A stretch of DNA of 64,000 nucleotides from JARIHD01 sp036392795 (GTDB lineage: Bacteria > Patescibacteriota > Saccharimonadia > Saccharimonadales > UBA4665). How positions within the stretch are numbered: position 1 is the stretch's first letter; each line of letters starts with the position of its first letter. This document shows, in pieces, positions 1-8,045 of this stretch. The notes beneath the pieces are model-generated. The model was given only the letters and a program-made list of their open reading frames with translations, made no database searches and had not been told where the DNA came from. Made by a program: the position numbers and the translations under genes. The stretch is taken from NCBI GenBank assembly GCA_036392795.1, contig DASVXH010000017.1:1-64000 (forward strand), written 5' to 3'.

Positions 1-2
1 CG

Positions 3-389
3 ATAGGCATTATGGGTACCGGGCTGCTGGCCATTCCGGTTCTGGCCGGATCTAGTTCGTACGCTCTAGCCGAAAGTTTCCGCTGGAAGGAGGGGTTGTA
101 CCGCAATCTTCAGCAGGCCTACGCCTTTTACGGCATTATTATTATTTCGATGCTAGTGGGCCTGGGGATTAATTTTATCGGCATTGATCCGATAAAGGCA
201 CTGATTTACGCCGCCGTCGCCAACGGCCTGGTCGCACCAATCATTCTCTTCATGATCGTGTCAATCAGCAGCAGCAAAAAAGTCATGGGACACTGGCGCA
301 ACAAGCGGGGCGTAACCATAATTGGCTGGAGCGTGTTTGGCATCATGGCCGTCGCCGGCGTGGCGGTTATTGGGTCGCTGTTCCTATAG
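3..389 (+). CDS. NRAMP-family divalent metal transporter, C-terminal part
   Basis: The gene is cut by the left window edge: the frame is open from base 3, and the first ATG (12) falls inside a membrane helix, so it is not the start. The visible 128 residues contain about four hydrophobic helices. The first holds GTGLLAIPVLAGSSSYALAE, a segment typical of the C-terminal half of NRAMP (MntH-type) proton-coupled Mn2+/Fe2+ importers. The metal-binding DPGN and MPH helices would lie upstream of the window and cannot be checked. The 3' end overlaps the convergent gene at 367 by 23 bases. Family assignment is good; substrate is inferred. Confidence 0.8.
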   Translation: MGIMGTGLLAIPVLAGSSSYALAESFRWKEGLYRNLQQAYAFYGIIIISMLVGLGINFIGIDPIKALIYAAVANGLVAPIILFMIVSISSSKKVMGHWRNKRGVTIIGWSVFGIMAVAGVAVIGSLFL

Positions 390-1221
390 CTGAGCTTTTG
401 CCGTATAACGCTACTGCCTTGCGACCGTGGAAGAAATAGTTGTCGATACCGATGAAATTGACACGATTACCGTAAACGTGCGGAGAACTCACTCCATAAC
501 GGATTACATCGGGACCGCCGTTCCGTTCTTCGGACAGACTACTATACTCGTCAGCCAGCCCTACCAATGGATGGTCATCCTCTAGAATGGTCGCCCTGGG
601 CCGGTAGTCGCCACTAGTATCAACCACACCAATGGAAAGATGTTCGAAAGTATCTTCAAGTGCCTGCGGGCGCAGAGAGAGACCCCCCGCGCCTTGACCA
701 ACGAGTTCGCTCTGGGCGCCATAATGTGTTGCACCCAGCACTCTATAAAGATTCTGAAGACTGGGGTCAAAATCATCCAGATGGCCAGGGGTAACCTCAT
801 GAATCTTGGGTTTAAAAGTTCCGTCAGTTTCGGCAAATAAGCCCTCGCTCGTAAAACAGACTTCTCTCATACTCACCTTATGATGAAGCTTGACTTCATC
901 CAAGTATGCCTGCATTGGGATCGTTCCACGACGGGCACTTTCAAAAAGAATGTCTTCACGATCAGCCACCGCTTCTTCGCTAAGAATCGCGGACATGAAC
1001 TCAGAAGATACGGGCAAAACACTACGATTTTCGTCAGCAGCAATAAAATTAATAAACGTGTGAAGATCAGTAAGTTTTTTCCGATCTTTCAGTGTGGCAG
1101 CGGCACCCAAGGCCCGGGATATCAAAGCTTTTTTAAGTGTTTCTACTTGTTCGGCGTCACCCAAAAGATTCAACACCGGAGGGTCTTCCCGGCCCAATAA
1201 GAATTCTGCGGCAATAATCAT
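367..1221 (-). CDS. Conserved-looking hypothetical protein, 284 aa
   Basis: I do not recognise this protein. It is soluble in appearance, with no signal peptide or membrane segment. The first 40 residues resemble an alpha-helical, Leu-rich module (MIIAAEFLLGREDPPVLNLL). The rest is mixed and acidic, with a Gly/Tyr/Asn-rich C-terminus ending in KSSAIGTATQ. It converges on the metal transporter with a 23-base overlap and starts about 40 bases downstream of the ABC permease end on the same strand, so read-through from the ABC operon is possible. A TTGACA element lies at 1243-1248 (minus strand), but no well-spaced -10 box was found. Confidence 0.6.
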   Translation of the reverse strand: MIIAAEFLLGREDPPVLNLLGDAEQVETLKKALISRALGAAATLKDRKKLTDLHTFINFIAADENRSVLPVSSEFMSAILSEEAVADREDILFESARRGTIPMQAYLDEVKLHHKVSMREVCFTSEGLFAETDGTFKPKIHEVTPGHLDDFDPSLQNLYRVLGATHYGAQSELVGQGAGGLSLRPQALEDTFEHLSIGVVDTSGDYRPRATILEDDHPLVGLADEYSSLSEERNGGPDVIRYGVSSPHVYGNRVNFIGIDNYFFHGRKAVALYGKSSAIGTATQ

Positions 1222-1260
1222 AAGAATATAATTCTATCATTCTGTCAATATTATTGCAAA

Positions 1261-2496
1261 TTACTCGTGTCGCAAGGCTTCGATAGGGTCCTTGCGCGCC
1301 GCTTTGGCGGCTGGCAACGTCCCAAACACGACGCCGATTAGCAGCGAAGTTAGCAGGGCAGCGCCCACTGCTTCCCAGGATAGAACCGGCTTGAGATCGG
1401 TATAAATACGCACCCCATAAATAGCCACTACCGAAATGACAATACCAACAATGCCGCCAAACAAACTCAACACCGCTGCTTCAATAATAAACTGGTTCAG
1501 AATTTGGCGATTAGTCGCGCCGATGGCTTTGCGCACACCGATCTCATGCATACGCTCGGTGACCGTGGCCAGCATAATATTCATAATGCCAACGCCGCCA
1601 ACCAGCAGGGAAATGCCGGCTACTGCCGCAATCATGGTGGTAATCAGCCCTAGAACATCACTGCTGGCTTCCAGATTTTGCTTTTGGTCGAGTACGGTGT
1701 AGTCTTTTTGGCCGCCGTGACTTTTGGTCATACTCTGATTAATAGACGCCAAGGCCGCCTGGGTATTGTTGGGTGAGTCTGGCTTTGCCAAAATACTGTA
1801 CATCTGCGTGCTATCGCCGGTTAGGCGTTCGGCCACTTTGAACGGAATAAAAATTGCGTTGTTGAAATTGGAAACAGGCGACAGCGGCGTACTCTTGAAC
1901 TCATCAAAAACACCGCGCACAACAAAGGTCTGCCCCCGAAAGGTAAAGCCCTTACCCAGAGGCACCGCTTCCTCGAATAGGCTCTGGGCGACATGCCGAC
2001 CAATAACTGCCGCCCGTACATCATCGCTATCTTCGGTAAAGAATTCGCCATAACGGATATCACGATTGAGCGCCTTTGGCAAGTCGGCGTTGGTGGCCAG
2101 CACCAAACTATTATTGAGGGTGCGGCCGTCGGATTCGACTATGCCAGGAACCACGCTAAGCGGTGCCGCCAGACGCACATGCTTGCTGCCCTGAATGGTT
2201 TTTAGGTCTTTTTCCGTCAGGCCACTTAAGCTGTTTAGGCCAAACAACAGATCGGTATTGGTCATAATCTTGCCATTGTTTTGTTGGATATTACCGGGCC
2301 TAACAGTAATCAGATCATCACCAAACTGCGTAATCTGGCGGGTAACTTCGTTTTTGACACCCTCGCCGATACCGACAATCATCACCACCGATACGATACC
2401 AATAATGACACCCAGCATGGTGAGCAAGCTGCGCCACTTTGTACTGCGAATACTATCCAGCGCCATTTTGATATTGCCGCGATGCAGAGTGGCCAC
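1261..2496 (-). CDS. MacB/FtsX-type ABC transporter permease
   Basis: This 411-aa permease has the MacB layout: one N-terminal helix (about residues 19-42, RSLLTMLGVIIGIVSVVMIV), an extracytoplasmic domain of about 240 residues, then three C-terminal helices. The family motifs GGVGIMNIMLATVTERMHEI, GVRKAIGAT and the closing DPIEALRHE are present. Such proteins are mechanotransmitting exporters of peptides, lipoproteins or drugs rather than classical importers. Translation starts at a GTG that shares one base with the TAG stop of the upstream ATPase gene (TAGTG), which indicates translational coupling. No MacA-like periplasmic adaptor is adjacent. The substrate cannot be told from sequence. 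Confidence 0.9.
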   Translation of the reverse strand: MATLHRGNIKMALDSIRSTKWRSLLTMLGVIIGIVSVVMIVGIGEGVKNEVTRQITQFGDDLITVRPGNIQQNNGKIMTNTDLLFGLNSLSGLTEKDLKTIQGSKHVRLAAPLSVVPGIVESDGRTLNNSLVLATNADLPKALNRDIRYGEFFTEDSDDVRAAVIGRHVAQSLFEEAVPLGKGFTFRGQTFVVRGVFDEFKSTPLSPVSNFNNAIFIPFKVAERLTGDSTQMYSILAKPDSPNNTQAALASINQSMTKSHGGQKDYTVLDQKQNLEASSDVLGLITTMIAAVAGISLLVGGVGIMNIMLATVTERMHEIGVRKAIGATNRQILNQFIIEAAVLSLFGGIVGIVISVVAIYGVRIYTDLKPVLSWEAVGAALLTSLLIGVVFGTLPAAKAARKDPIEALRHE

Positions 2497-3389
2497 TATT
2501 TTTTCCTCCGCGCGGCGCGTTTGGCGCGCGCTTTAGACGCGGGACGGCGTGCTTTGGTCTTTTTAGGGGCGACAGTTTCGTGGGCTGCGGCGTCAGAAGC
2601 ATCAGGAACATGTTTCATTAAAACTGACACGCCAGCCAGATCATCTTCTTCGGTAGTGGTGGGTGTGCTAAAGAAGATCTTTTTGGCGGTAGCGGCAATT
2701 TCACCAATTTCGGTTTTTTCATCGTGCACAATGGCGCCGTCGTGCATATATACTACGCGCGTTGCGTAACGGGTGAGTTCGGGATTGTGCGTCACAAATA
2801 AAATAGTGTTTCCCATTTTATGAATATCGCTCAGCAATTCCATCACAAGGCGGCTGCTGATGCTATCTAGGTTGCCGGTCGGCTCGTCAGCGATAATAAT
2901 GGATGGATTATTAATGAGTGCGCGGGCAATGGCCGCACACTGCGCCTGACCACCGCTCAAGTGGCGCGGCAAAAAGAATTCGCGGTCTTTTAATCCCACA
3001 CGCTCCAGTATATTCAGCGCGGCTTTGGTGCGTTTGCCAACCGAAAATCCTTTGTAAGTCAGCGGCAATGCCACATTCTCCAGCACCGTCATGCGAGGCA
3101 GTAGGTTGAACGATTGAAAAATAAAGCCAATAGTGTCGCGACGAATTTTAGCCCGCTGACCGGCGCGCAATTTGGAAACGTGACGGCCCTTTAGCAGATA
3201 ATCGCCATGCGTCGGACGATCTAACAGCCCGATGACGTTCATCAGGGTCGACTTGCCGCAACCGCTCGGTCCCATTACGGCAATAAACTCGTTTTCCTCG
3301 ATCGTCAAATTGATCTCGTCGAGTGCAAGGGTGGTTGCATCGCCGAAGCCATAAAGCTTGCTCAGGTCTTTAAATTCGATAAGAGACAT
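2496..3389 (-). CDS. ABC transporter ATP-binding protein (LolD/MacB type)
   Basis: A 297-aa ATPase with Walker A (GPSGCGKST, about residue 41), Q-loop region (FIFQSFNLLPRMT), signature (LSGGQAQ), Walker B (IIIADEPTGNLD) and H-loop (LFVTHNPE). This is the LolD/MacB branch that pairs with FtsX-like permeases, and the permease gene follows with a one-base overlap. Two features are odd. The residue after LSGGQxQ, normally Arg in this branch, is Cys (QAQCAAIARAL). There is also a C-terminal extension of about 60 residues ending in a Lys/Arg/Ala-rich tail (residues about 275-297), which may bind the membrane surface or nucleic acid. Confidence 0.92.
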   Translation of the reverse strand: MSLIEFKDLSKLYGFGDATTLALDEINLTIEENEFIAVMGPSGCGKSTLMNVIGLLDRPTHGDYLLKGRHVSKLRAGQRAKIRRDTIGFIFQSFNLLPRMTVLENVALPLTYKGFSVGKRTKAALNILERVGLKDREFFLPRHLSGGQAQCAAIARALINNPSIIIADEPTGNLDSISSRLVMELLSDIHKMGNTILFVTHNPELTRYATRVVYMHDGAIVHDEKTEIGEIAATAKKIFFSTPTTTEEDDLAGVSVLMKHVPDASDAAAHETVAPKKTKARRPASKARAKRAARRKK

Positions 3390-3460
3390 TACAGGTAGTG
3401 TAAACGCAGGCTCGGTCTCTTGCCAAGATGGTAAGCGTAGTAATTTATACCTAATCTTTG

Positions 3461-3466
3461 TATAAT
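3461..3466 (+). promoter_or_regulatory. -10 box upstream of tRNA-Ser
   Basis: A perfect TATAAT lies 27 bases upstream of the mature tRNA-Ser 5' end. No good -35 box is seen 17 bases further up. This suits a short 5' leader removed by RNase P. Confidence 0.5.
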
Positions 3467-3493
3467 AGGCAGGTTGTCATATTATTTGACGAT

Positions 3494-3583
3494 GGAGAGG
3501 TGGCCGAGTGGTTGAAGGCGCACGCTTGGAAAGCGTGTTGGGTTGCAAGACTCACGCAGGTTCGAATCCTGTTCTCTCCGCCA
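3494..3583 (+). tRNA. tRNA-Ser(GGA)
   Basis: This is a full cloverleaf with a long variable arm (class II). The acceptor stem is GGAGAGG paired with TCTCTCC (one G-U pair) and the discriminator base is G. The anticodon stem CACGC/GCGTG encloses TT-GGA-AA, and the T-arm reads GGTTCGAATCC. The 3' CCA is encoded. The GGA anticodon reads UCC and UCU serine codons. A hairpin terminator follows at once. Confidence 0.97.
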
Positions 3584-3620
3584 AAATAAGTTCACCGTTA
3601 GTGGTGGGCTTATTTTATTT
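3583..3620 (+). terminator. Intrinsic terminator after tRNA-Ser
   Basis: AAAATAAG (3583-3590) pairs with CTTATTTT (3609-3616), with an inner CACC/GGTG helix. A T-rich tract follows the stem. Confidence 0.8.
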
Positions 3621-3666
3621 ACATCAGAGAACGCCAGGTAGCTATATTTGAAATATATTTATTCAT

Positions 3667-3693
3667 ATGATATAGTATCATCTTAAATATTAT
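3667..3693 (+). promoter_or_regulatory. Dyad symmetry and -10 box before the gene at 3708
   Basis: ATGATA-TAG-TATCAT (3667-3681) is a perfect 6-bp dyad in the expected -35 zone of a TATTAT -10 box (3688-3693), 14 bases before the ATG at 3708. It could be an operator; no regulator can be named. Confidence 0.35.
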
Positions 3694-3707
3694 AGGTTTT
3701 TCGGCAT

Positions 3708-4451
3708 ATGATTGAAGCAAACGCCAATGAGTTACGACAGGCGATTCTTGATAAAGACACATGGGAAGAAGTCGATCATGGGCAACATTGTCCAATGGCT
3801 GATTTTGTGCATAAGGGTTATGTAGAAGTAGCCGAGCAAGAACTCAGCCTTACTCCAGATAGTCTGACTCCCGAAATTCGTGAACGGCTCGGATTCGAGG
3901 GCGGGGAACGCGATCATGTGAGACTCAGCCTCTTCCGAAAACTTATTAAGAACGGTGATCTGGTTTATTTGGCGGACAGCGGCGAGGACGCCATGATCGC
4001 GCGCTTTGACCGGATCGCTCGCCTATCCCGAGACGAGGCAGACAAGATGGTTATTGATGGCCGCTGGATTACCGCAGAATACACTCTTTCCCCAATCGAG
4101 ATCCAGGACGGCACCGTTCCCCATACACCCGTCAAGGTAGAAACCAAGGAAACGACAGAAAGCTGGCGCGCTATTTATAGTCGCAACTTTCTTCAGGATT
4201 TATACAACGGTGCACCCGTCGACCCCGAAACAGACGAACCCGATATCGAAGGACTCATGAAAAGCTTTGATGGTGATAGTGGCTTGATCAAATTTTGCCA
4301 CAGCGACCCCGAAACCGCGACGGACGCCATTACCGAAAATCAGATCAATGCAGGATTGGCCGAATTTCGAGAAATGACACCAGTTACTATGATAGAGATT
4401 TCAGGGGTAGCCGCCATTGTGCGGGCCATCCGCACCAGGCAAGTCTTTTAA
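3708..4451 (+). CDS. Hypothetical protein, 247 aa
   Basis: I do not recognise this protein. It is acidic and soluble, with no signal peptide or membrane helix. The N-terminal third is rich in His/Asp/Glu (for example the EEVDHGQHC segment near residue 20). The gene is flanked by a tRNA terminator upstream and a strong bidirectional hairpin downstream, so it is a single-gene transcription unit with its own A/T-rich promoter. The ATG at 3708 follows a TATTAT -10 box by 14 bases. Confidence 0.65.
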   Translation: MIEANANELRQAILDKDTWEEVDHGQHCPMADFVHKGYVEVAEQELSLTPDSLTPEIRERLGFEGGERDHVRLSLFRKLIKNGDLVYLADSGEDAMIARFDRIARLSRDEADKMVIDGRWITAEYTLSPIEIQDGTVPHTPVKVETKETTESWRAIYSRNFLQDLYNGAPVDPETDEPDIEGLMKSFDGDSGLIKFCHSDPETATDAITENQINAGLAEFREMTPVTMIEISGVAAIVRAIRTRQVF

Positions 4452-4468
4452 ACGAAAAAAATATAGGC

Positions 4469-4501
4469 AAATCCCCGGGAACTAATACTTTCCGGGGATT
4501 T
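4469..4501. terminator. Bidirectional terminator between convergent genes
   Basis: AAATCCCCGG (4469-4478) pairs perfectly with CCGGGGATTT (4492-4501) around a 13-base loop. It lies between the stop codons of the genes ending at 4451 (plus) and 4507 (minus). Confidence 0.85.
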
Positions 4502-4506
4502 ATTAA

Positions 4507-5019
4507 TTAGTTACTGGATACATTCGGGAAGAGGCCTGCGTGATCGGGAGCACCCCATGGCTGGGTATGAACCAATACAGGCATTAGTAGCTGGCCAAGC
4601 TTTGCGCACTCGTCAAGGGAAAGCATCCCTCGTGCGTCGCCTTCGCCCGGTTCCAAAAAATTATTGGCACCTCTGTGCCAAAGCAACATCTCGCTTGGAT
4701 AAACAACACTGCTTGCATCAAAGGGATTAAGACTAGCTAGCAGCACCTCTGGTTCCATTGGATTTGCAGACAGTATTTTACCTACCGAGCCAAGTGCTTT
4801 GACAGGCTCGCCATCAAGGTCACGCATAAAGAGCACATTAGTCATAACGAATACAGCACCCGATATCGCGTAGTCAAAAGTACATCTAGGATCGACTTCT
4901 TCAAAAAGACGGTCAACCTGTATTGTACCCATTTGCACTAGATCGGCTGGCGAAAAATTAGTAGGCTTTGGAGTGCCATCAAAAGAAAATCTATCTGGTG
5001 CCTCGCCGCTTAAACCCAT
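4507..5019 (-). CDS. Hypothetical protein, 170 aa, next to pyrH
   Basis: I do not recognise this protein. The ATG at 5019 gives MGLSGEAPDRFSF and begins four bases after the pyrH stop; a TTG at 5031 in frame would add four residues and overlap pyrH by eight bases. The protein is soluble and moderately acidic, with short hydrophobic segments in the middle (AISGAVFVMTNVLFMRD) that look like core strands rather than membrane helices. Position implies co-transcription with pyrH. It could be a lineage-specific protein; no motif suggests an activity. Confidence 0.6.
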   Translation of the reverse strand: MGLSGEAPDRFSFDGTPKPTNFSPADLVQMGTIQVDRLFEEVDPRCTFDYAISGAVFVMTNVLFMRDLDGEPVKALGSVGKILSANPMEPEVLLASLNPFDASSVVYPSEMLLWHRGANNFLEPGEGDARGMLSLDECAKLGQLLMPVLVHTQPWGAPDHAGLFPNVSSN

Positions 5020-5023
5020 AAAA

Positions 5024-5728
5024 CTAACCAACGAACGTGCCGACAGGCTCGCCCTGCGCGGCTTTTAACAGATTATCAGGTTTACCCGCATTGAGCACTA
5101 TCAGCTTCATATGCTGTTCCAGTGCCAAACCCAGCGCGGCCTTGTCCATAACCTTAATAGCATTACTTTCTAGTGCGGATTGGAAATCAATGGTTTGATA
5201 CAGTTTGGCGTCATCATATTTGGCCGGGTCTTTATCATATACTCCATCAACTTTGGTAGCCTTAATAACGATCTCGCAATCAAGTTCTAGACCCAAACTG
5301 ACAGCAGCCGTATCGTGAGTAAAGTAGGGACGACCCAAACCGCCAGCAATAATAACCACACGGTTACGTTCCAGATGTTTTTCAGCTAGCCGATACGAAT
5401 ATGATTCCGCCACTTGGGTCGCAAAGATATTACTCATACAGCGCGTAGCCAAGCCTTCGCTTTCAAAAATATCGGTTACCGCCATTGCATTAATAAGTCC
5501 GGACAGCATACCCATCTGGTCGGCTGTTACACGCTTGATGCCGTTGCCAGCAATATTTGCACCACGCACCAGATTACCACCGCCAACCACAATAATCAGC
5601 TGCGCGCCGGCTTTGACAACTTTTTTACTTTCGCGTGCTAAATATTGAGCGACTTCGGGGTCGACACCAAATCCATGCTTTCCTGCAAGCTGCTCACCAG
5701 AGATCTTCAGAAGCACACGTTTGTACAT
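5024..5728 (-). CDS. pyrH: UMP kinase
   Basis: Amino-acid-kinase-fold UMP kinase that makes UDP from UMP and ATP in pyrimidine nucleotide synthesis. Visible motifs are KISGE at the N-terminus, VVGGGNLVRGA for nucleotide binding, DQMGMLSGLINAMA, the DTAAVSLGLELDCEIVIKAT region and the closing KVMDKAALGL stretch. The start chosen (MYKRVLLKIS, 5728) gives 234 aa, close to the family length; an ATG seven codons earlier (5749) would also fit the usual short leader before YKR. The next gene begins four bases after its stop. The divergent gene at 5828 shares the upstream region. Confidence 0.93.
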   Translation of the reverse strand: MYKRVLLKISGEQLAGKHGFGVDPEVAQYLARESKKVVKAGAQLIIVVGGGNLVRGANIAGNGIKRVTADQMGMLSGLINAMAVTDIFESEGLATRCMSNIFATQVAESYSYRLAEKHLERNRVVIIAGGLGRPYFTHDTAAVSLGLELDCEIVIKATKVDGVYDKDPAKYDDAKLYQTIDFQSALESNAIKVMDKAALGLALEQHMKLIVLNAGKPDNLLKAAQGEPVGTFVG

Positions 5729-5827
5729 CCCCCATAAAGTAGCAGACATTGCTTGCCCATGCAAAATAAAATAGCACACCCCAGATAAAAGCTGGCGGCC
5801 GACAGATACAGATGCTAGAATAAAAAC

Positions 5828-6283
5828 ATGAGAGAGCTAGAGGATCCCGAATATTTGGATGCGCTTGGCCGCGTTTTTATGACAAGAACCGATATGCGCA
5901 GCGTGTTCGATTATCAGCAAAAACTGTTCACCAGCTTACAGGAACTAACCAACAGCCACCGTGCCGTACACGAACACGTCCGTAAACTGACCGAATCGCA
6001 TAATCGCAGTCAGGGCGACACCAATGAATTGATTCGCACGCGCAACCAAGTCAATGACTCGTTACGCACCCTGGATACGGCACATCGTCAAACGCGCGAA
6101 GAAATCCGTCGGGCCATAGATACTCTCAATTATATGCAGCAGGAAATCCGCAAAGTCCCCCAGCTAGAGGACCGTATTGAAAAACTGGAGCGTGAAATTC
6201 AGAAACTTTGGCAGGACGACAAGCAAGACGATCGCCGCGTTCAGGATCAGGAACAACGTCTGCGTAAAATGGAGCGTAAATAA
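5828..6283 (+). CDS. Coiled-coil hypothetical protein, 151 aa
   Basis: Almost the whole chain (residues about 25-150) is charged heptad-rich helix full of Gln, Glu, Arg and Lys, as expected for a long coiled coil, with no membrane segment. The C-terminus alternates acidic and basic residues and ends KMERK. A TAGAAT -10 box at 5816-5821 lies six bases before the ATG, so the mRNA is probably leaderless. xthA starts five bases after the stop, so the two are probably one operon. A scaffolding or DNA-associated role is possible but not shown. Confidence 0.65.
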   Translation: MRELEDPEYLDALGRVFMTRTDMRSVFDYQQKLFTSLQELTNSHRAVHEHVRKLTESHNRSQGDTNELIRTRNQVNDSLRTLDTAHRQTREEIRRAIDTLNYMQQEIRKVPQLEDRIEKLEREIQKLWQDDKQDDRRVQDQEQRLRKMERK

Positions 6284-6288
6284 TCCCT

Positions 6289-7092
6289 ATGAGCATCAAA
6301 ATATATTCTTGGAACATCAACGGCATCCGCGCCGTCGTCCGCAAAGAATTGTTCAAACCTTTCATCGACAAAGAACAACCGGATATTCTGTGCCTACAAG
6401 AGACGAAGGCCCAGCAAGGTCAAGCCGAAATCGATCTGGCCGACTACGAAGAATACTGGAACTCCGCCGAAAAAAAGGGCTATTCCGGCACGGCTATCTT
6501 TTCCAAAACCAAGCCGCTCGCGGTGTTAAACGGTTTTCCCGAAGATTTGATCAAAAAATATGACATGACCGGTGATTTGCATGGCGACCCAAACAAAGAG
6601 GGCCGGGTGATTGCCGCCGAGTTTGAAAAGTTTTATATCGTTACCGTATACACGCCCAACTCCAAAGACGACCTCAGCCGCATCCCGCTGCGCGAAAAAC
6701 ACTGGGACCCCGGATTTTTGGCCTACTGCAAAGAACTGGAAAAGAAAAAACCAGTGATCTTTTGTGGGGACCTGAATGTCGCCCACACGGAAGACGATTT
6801 AGCGAATCCAAAACCAAACCGTGGCAAAAAAGGTTTTACCGCCCAGGAACGCGCCGGATTCCAGGCATTCTTGGACGCCGGTTACACCGACACACTCCGC
6901 ATGTTCAAACAGGGAAACGGCTATTACACCTGGTGGAGTCATTTTGCCAACGCCCGCGCCCGAAACGTCGGCTGGCGCATCGACTATTTCCTGGTTTCGG
7001 AAGGCCTGAAAAACAAGGTCAAAGCCGCCGACATCCATGCCGACATCATGGGTTCTGACCACTGTCCAATAAGCATTACCCTTGATATTTAG
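6289..7092 (+). CDS. xthA: Exodeoxyribonuclease III (AP endonuclease)
   Basis: This 267-aa protein is an exonuclease-endonuclease-phosphatase family member of the ExoIII/Ape1 type. Motifs in order: IYSWNINGIRA (metal-binding Asn), QPDILCLQETKA (catalytic Glu), VTVYTPNS, FCGDLNVAH (active-site Asp/Asn), RIDYFLVS and the closing GSDHCPI (catalytic Asp-His). It cuts DNA at abasic sites and removes 3' blocking groups in base excision repair. Length matches E. coli ExoIII. Its position five bases after the coiled-coil gene and two bases before a MutT-MazG fusion places it in an oxidative-damage and nucleotide-pool operon. Confidence 0.95.
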   Translation: MSIKIYSWNINGIRAVVRKELFKPFIDKEQPDILCLQETKAQQGQAEIDLADYEEYWNSAEKKGYSGTAIFSKTKPLAVLNGFPEDLIKKYDMTGDLHGDPNKEGRVIAAEFEKFYIVTVYTPNSKDDLSRIPLREKHWDPGFLAYCKELEKKKPVIFCGDLNVAHTEDDLANPKPNRGKKGFTAQERAGFQAFLDAGYTDTLRMFKQGNGYYTWWSHFANARARNVGWRIDYFLVSEGLKNKVKAADIHADIMGSDHCPISITLDI

Positions 7093-7094
7093 GC

Positions 7095-7964
7095 ATGAAA
7101 CAGGTCACGCTGCTATTTCTTCGTCAAAACGGCCACCTATTACTGGCCCTAAAAAAACGCGGCTTTGGCGCCGGGCTATGGAACGGGATTGGCGGCAAAG
7201 TAGAGCAGGGCGAAACACCCCTCCAAGCCTGCGTGCGGGAATGTAGAGAAGAGATCGGCATCACACCACACGATCTACATCTAGTTGGCCGCCTGCGTTT
7301 CTTTATGCCCAATGATCCTCAGTTCGAGCACGACTGCTTTATCTACACCACTGAAAAATGGGAAGGCGAGCCTACCGAATCCGACGAAATGCGACCGCAG
7401 TGGTTTTCTGCAGCCGACATTCCATACCAAATGATGTGGCCGGCCGATGGCCTTTGGCTGCCGCATGTACTGGCTAACGAAAAATTTGCCGGCACCATTA
7501 ATACCAGCGAGACAGAGGTAGTAACACACGATATTCGCATCGTGGCCGACCCGCATGCCGCGGGCGAGAAAACCACCGACATGCCGCGCCAAAGCGACAT
7601 GACCTTTAACGAACTCAACAAAATCATCTGGGACTACATGGTGGCCCGCGATTGGCACCACAATCCGCCTCGTGGCCTGGCAACATCCATCATGCTAGAA
7701 GCGGGCGAGCTATTAGAACACTACCAGTGGACCGACTCACCAGTGGGCAGCAAAGAAGAGCTGGCCGAGGAATTAGCCGATATCTTTTTGTACGCTTTTC
7801 AATTTGCCCAAATAAACAATATCGACATCACGGACGCCATACAGAAAAAACTGGACAAGGCCGGCAAAAAATATCCGGCCCACAAATTCAAAGGCAAAAT
7901 GAAAGCCGACTGGCACGATACCTGGGTACAACAAAAACTGAGCCACAAAAAGAAAGGTCTATAG
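7095..7964 (+). CDS. MTH1-like Nudix hydrolase fused to a MazG-like NTP pyrophosphatase
   Basis: Two nucleotide-sanitising domains share one 289-aa chain. Residues 1-135 are a Nudix hydrolase with a complete box (Gly34, Glu40, Arg48-Glu49, Glu52-Glu53). They look strikingly like MTH1/NUDT1, with KKRGFGAGLWNGIGGK, ESDEMRPQWF and MMWPADGLWLPH all conserved. Residues about 168-280 are an all-alpha MazG/dCTPase-like domain with the paired acidic motifs EAGELLEHYQW and EELAEELADIF. MTH1 removes oxidised purine dNTPs; MazG-like enzymes remove non-canonical or excess dNTPs. The ORF is continuous with no frameshift sign, and xthA ends two bases upstream. Confidence 0.9.
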   Translation: MKQVTLLFLRQNGHLLLALKKRGFGAGLWNGIGGKVEQGETPLQACVRECREEIGITPHDLHLVGRLRFFMPNDPQFEHDCFIYTTEKWEGEPTESDEMRPQWFSAADIPYQMMWPADGLWLPHVLANEKFAGTINTSETEVVTHDIRIVADPHAAGEKTTDMPRQSDMTFNELNKIIWDYMVARDWHHNPPRGLATSIMLEAGELLEHYQWTDSPVGSKEELAEELADIFLYAFQFAQINNIDITDAIQKKLDKAGKKYPAHKFKGKMKADWHDTWVQQKLSHKKKGL

Positions 7965-8045
7965 GAGGCATCCACCAAGGTCACCGCATGGTTCAAATAA
8001 ATCGAGCAAACTATTTCACAAAAAATTAACTAACTATCTCATATA

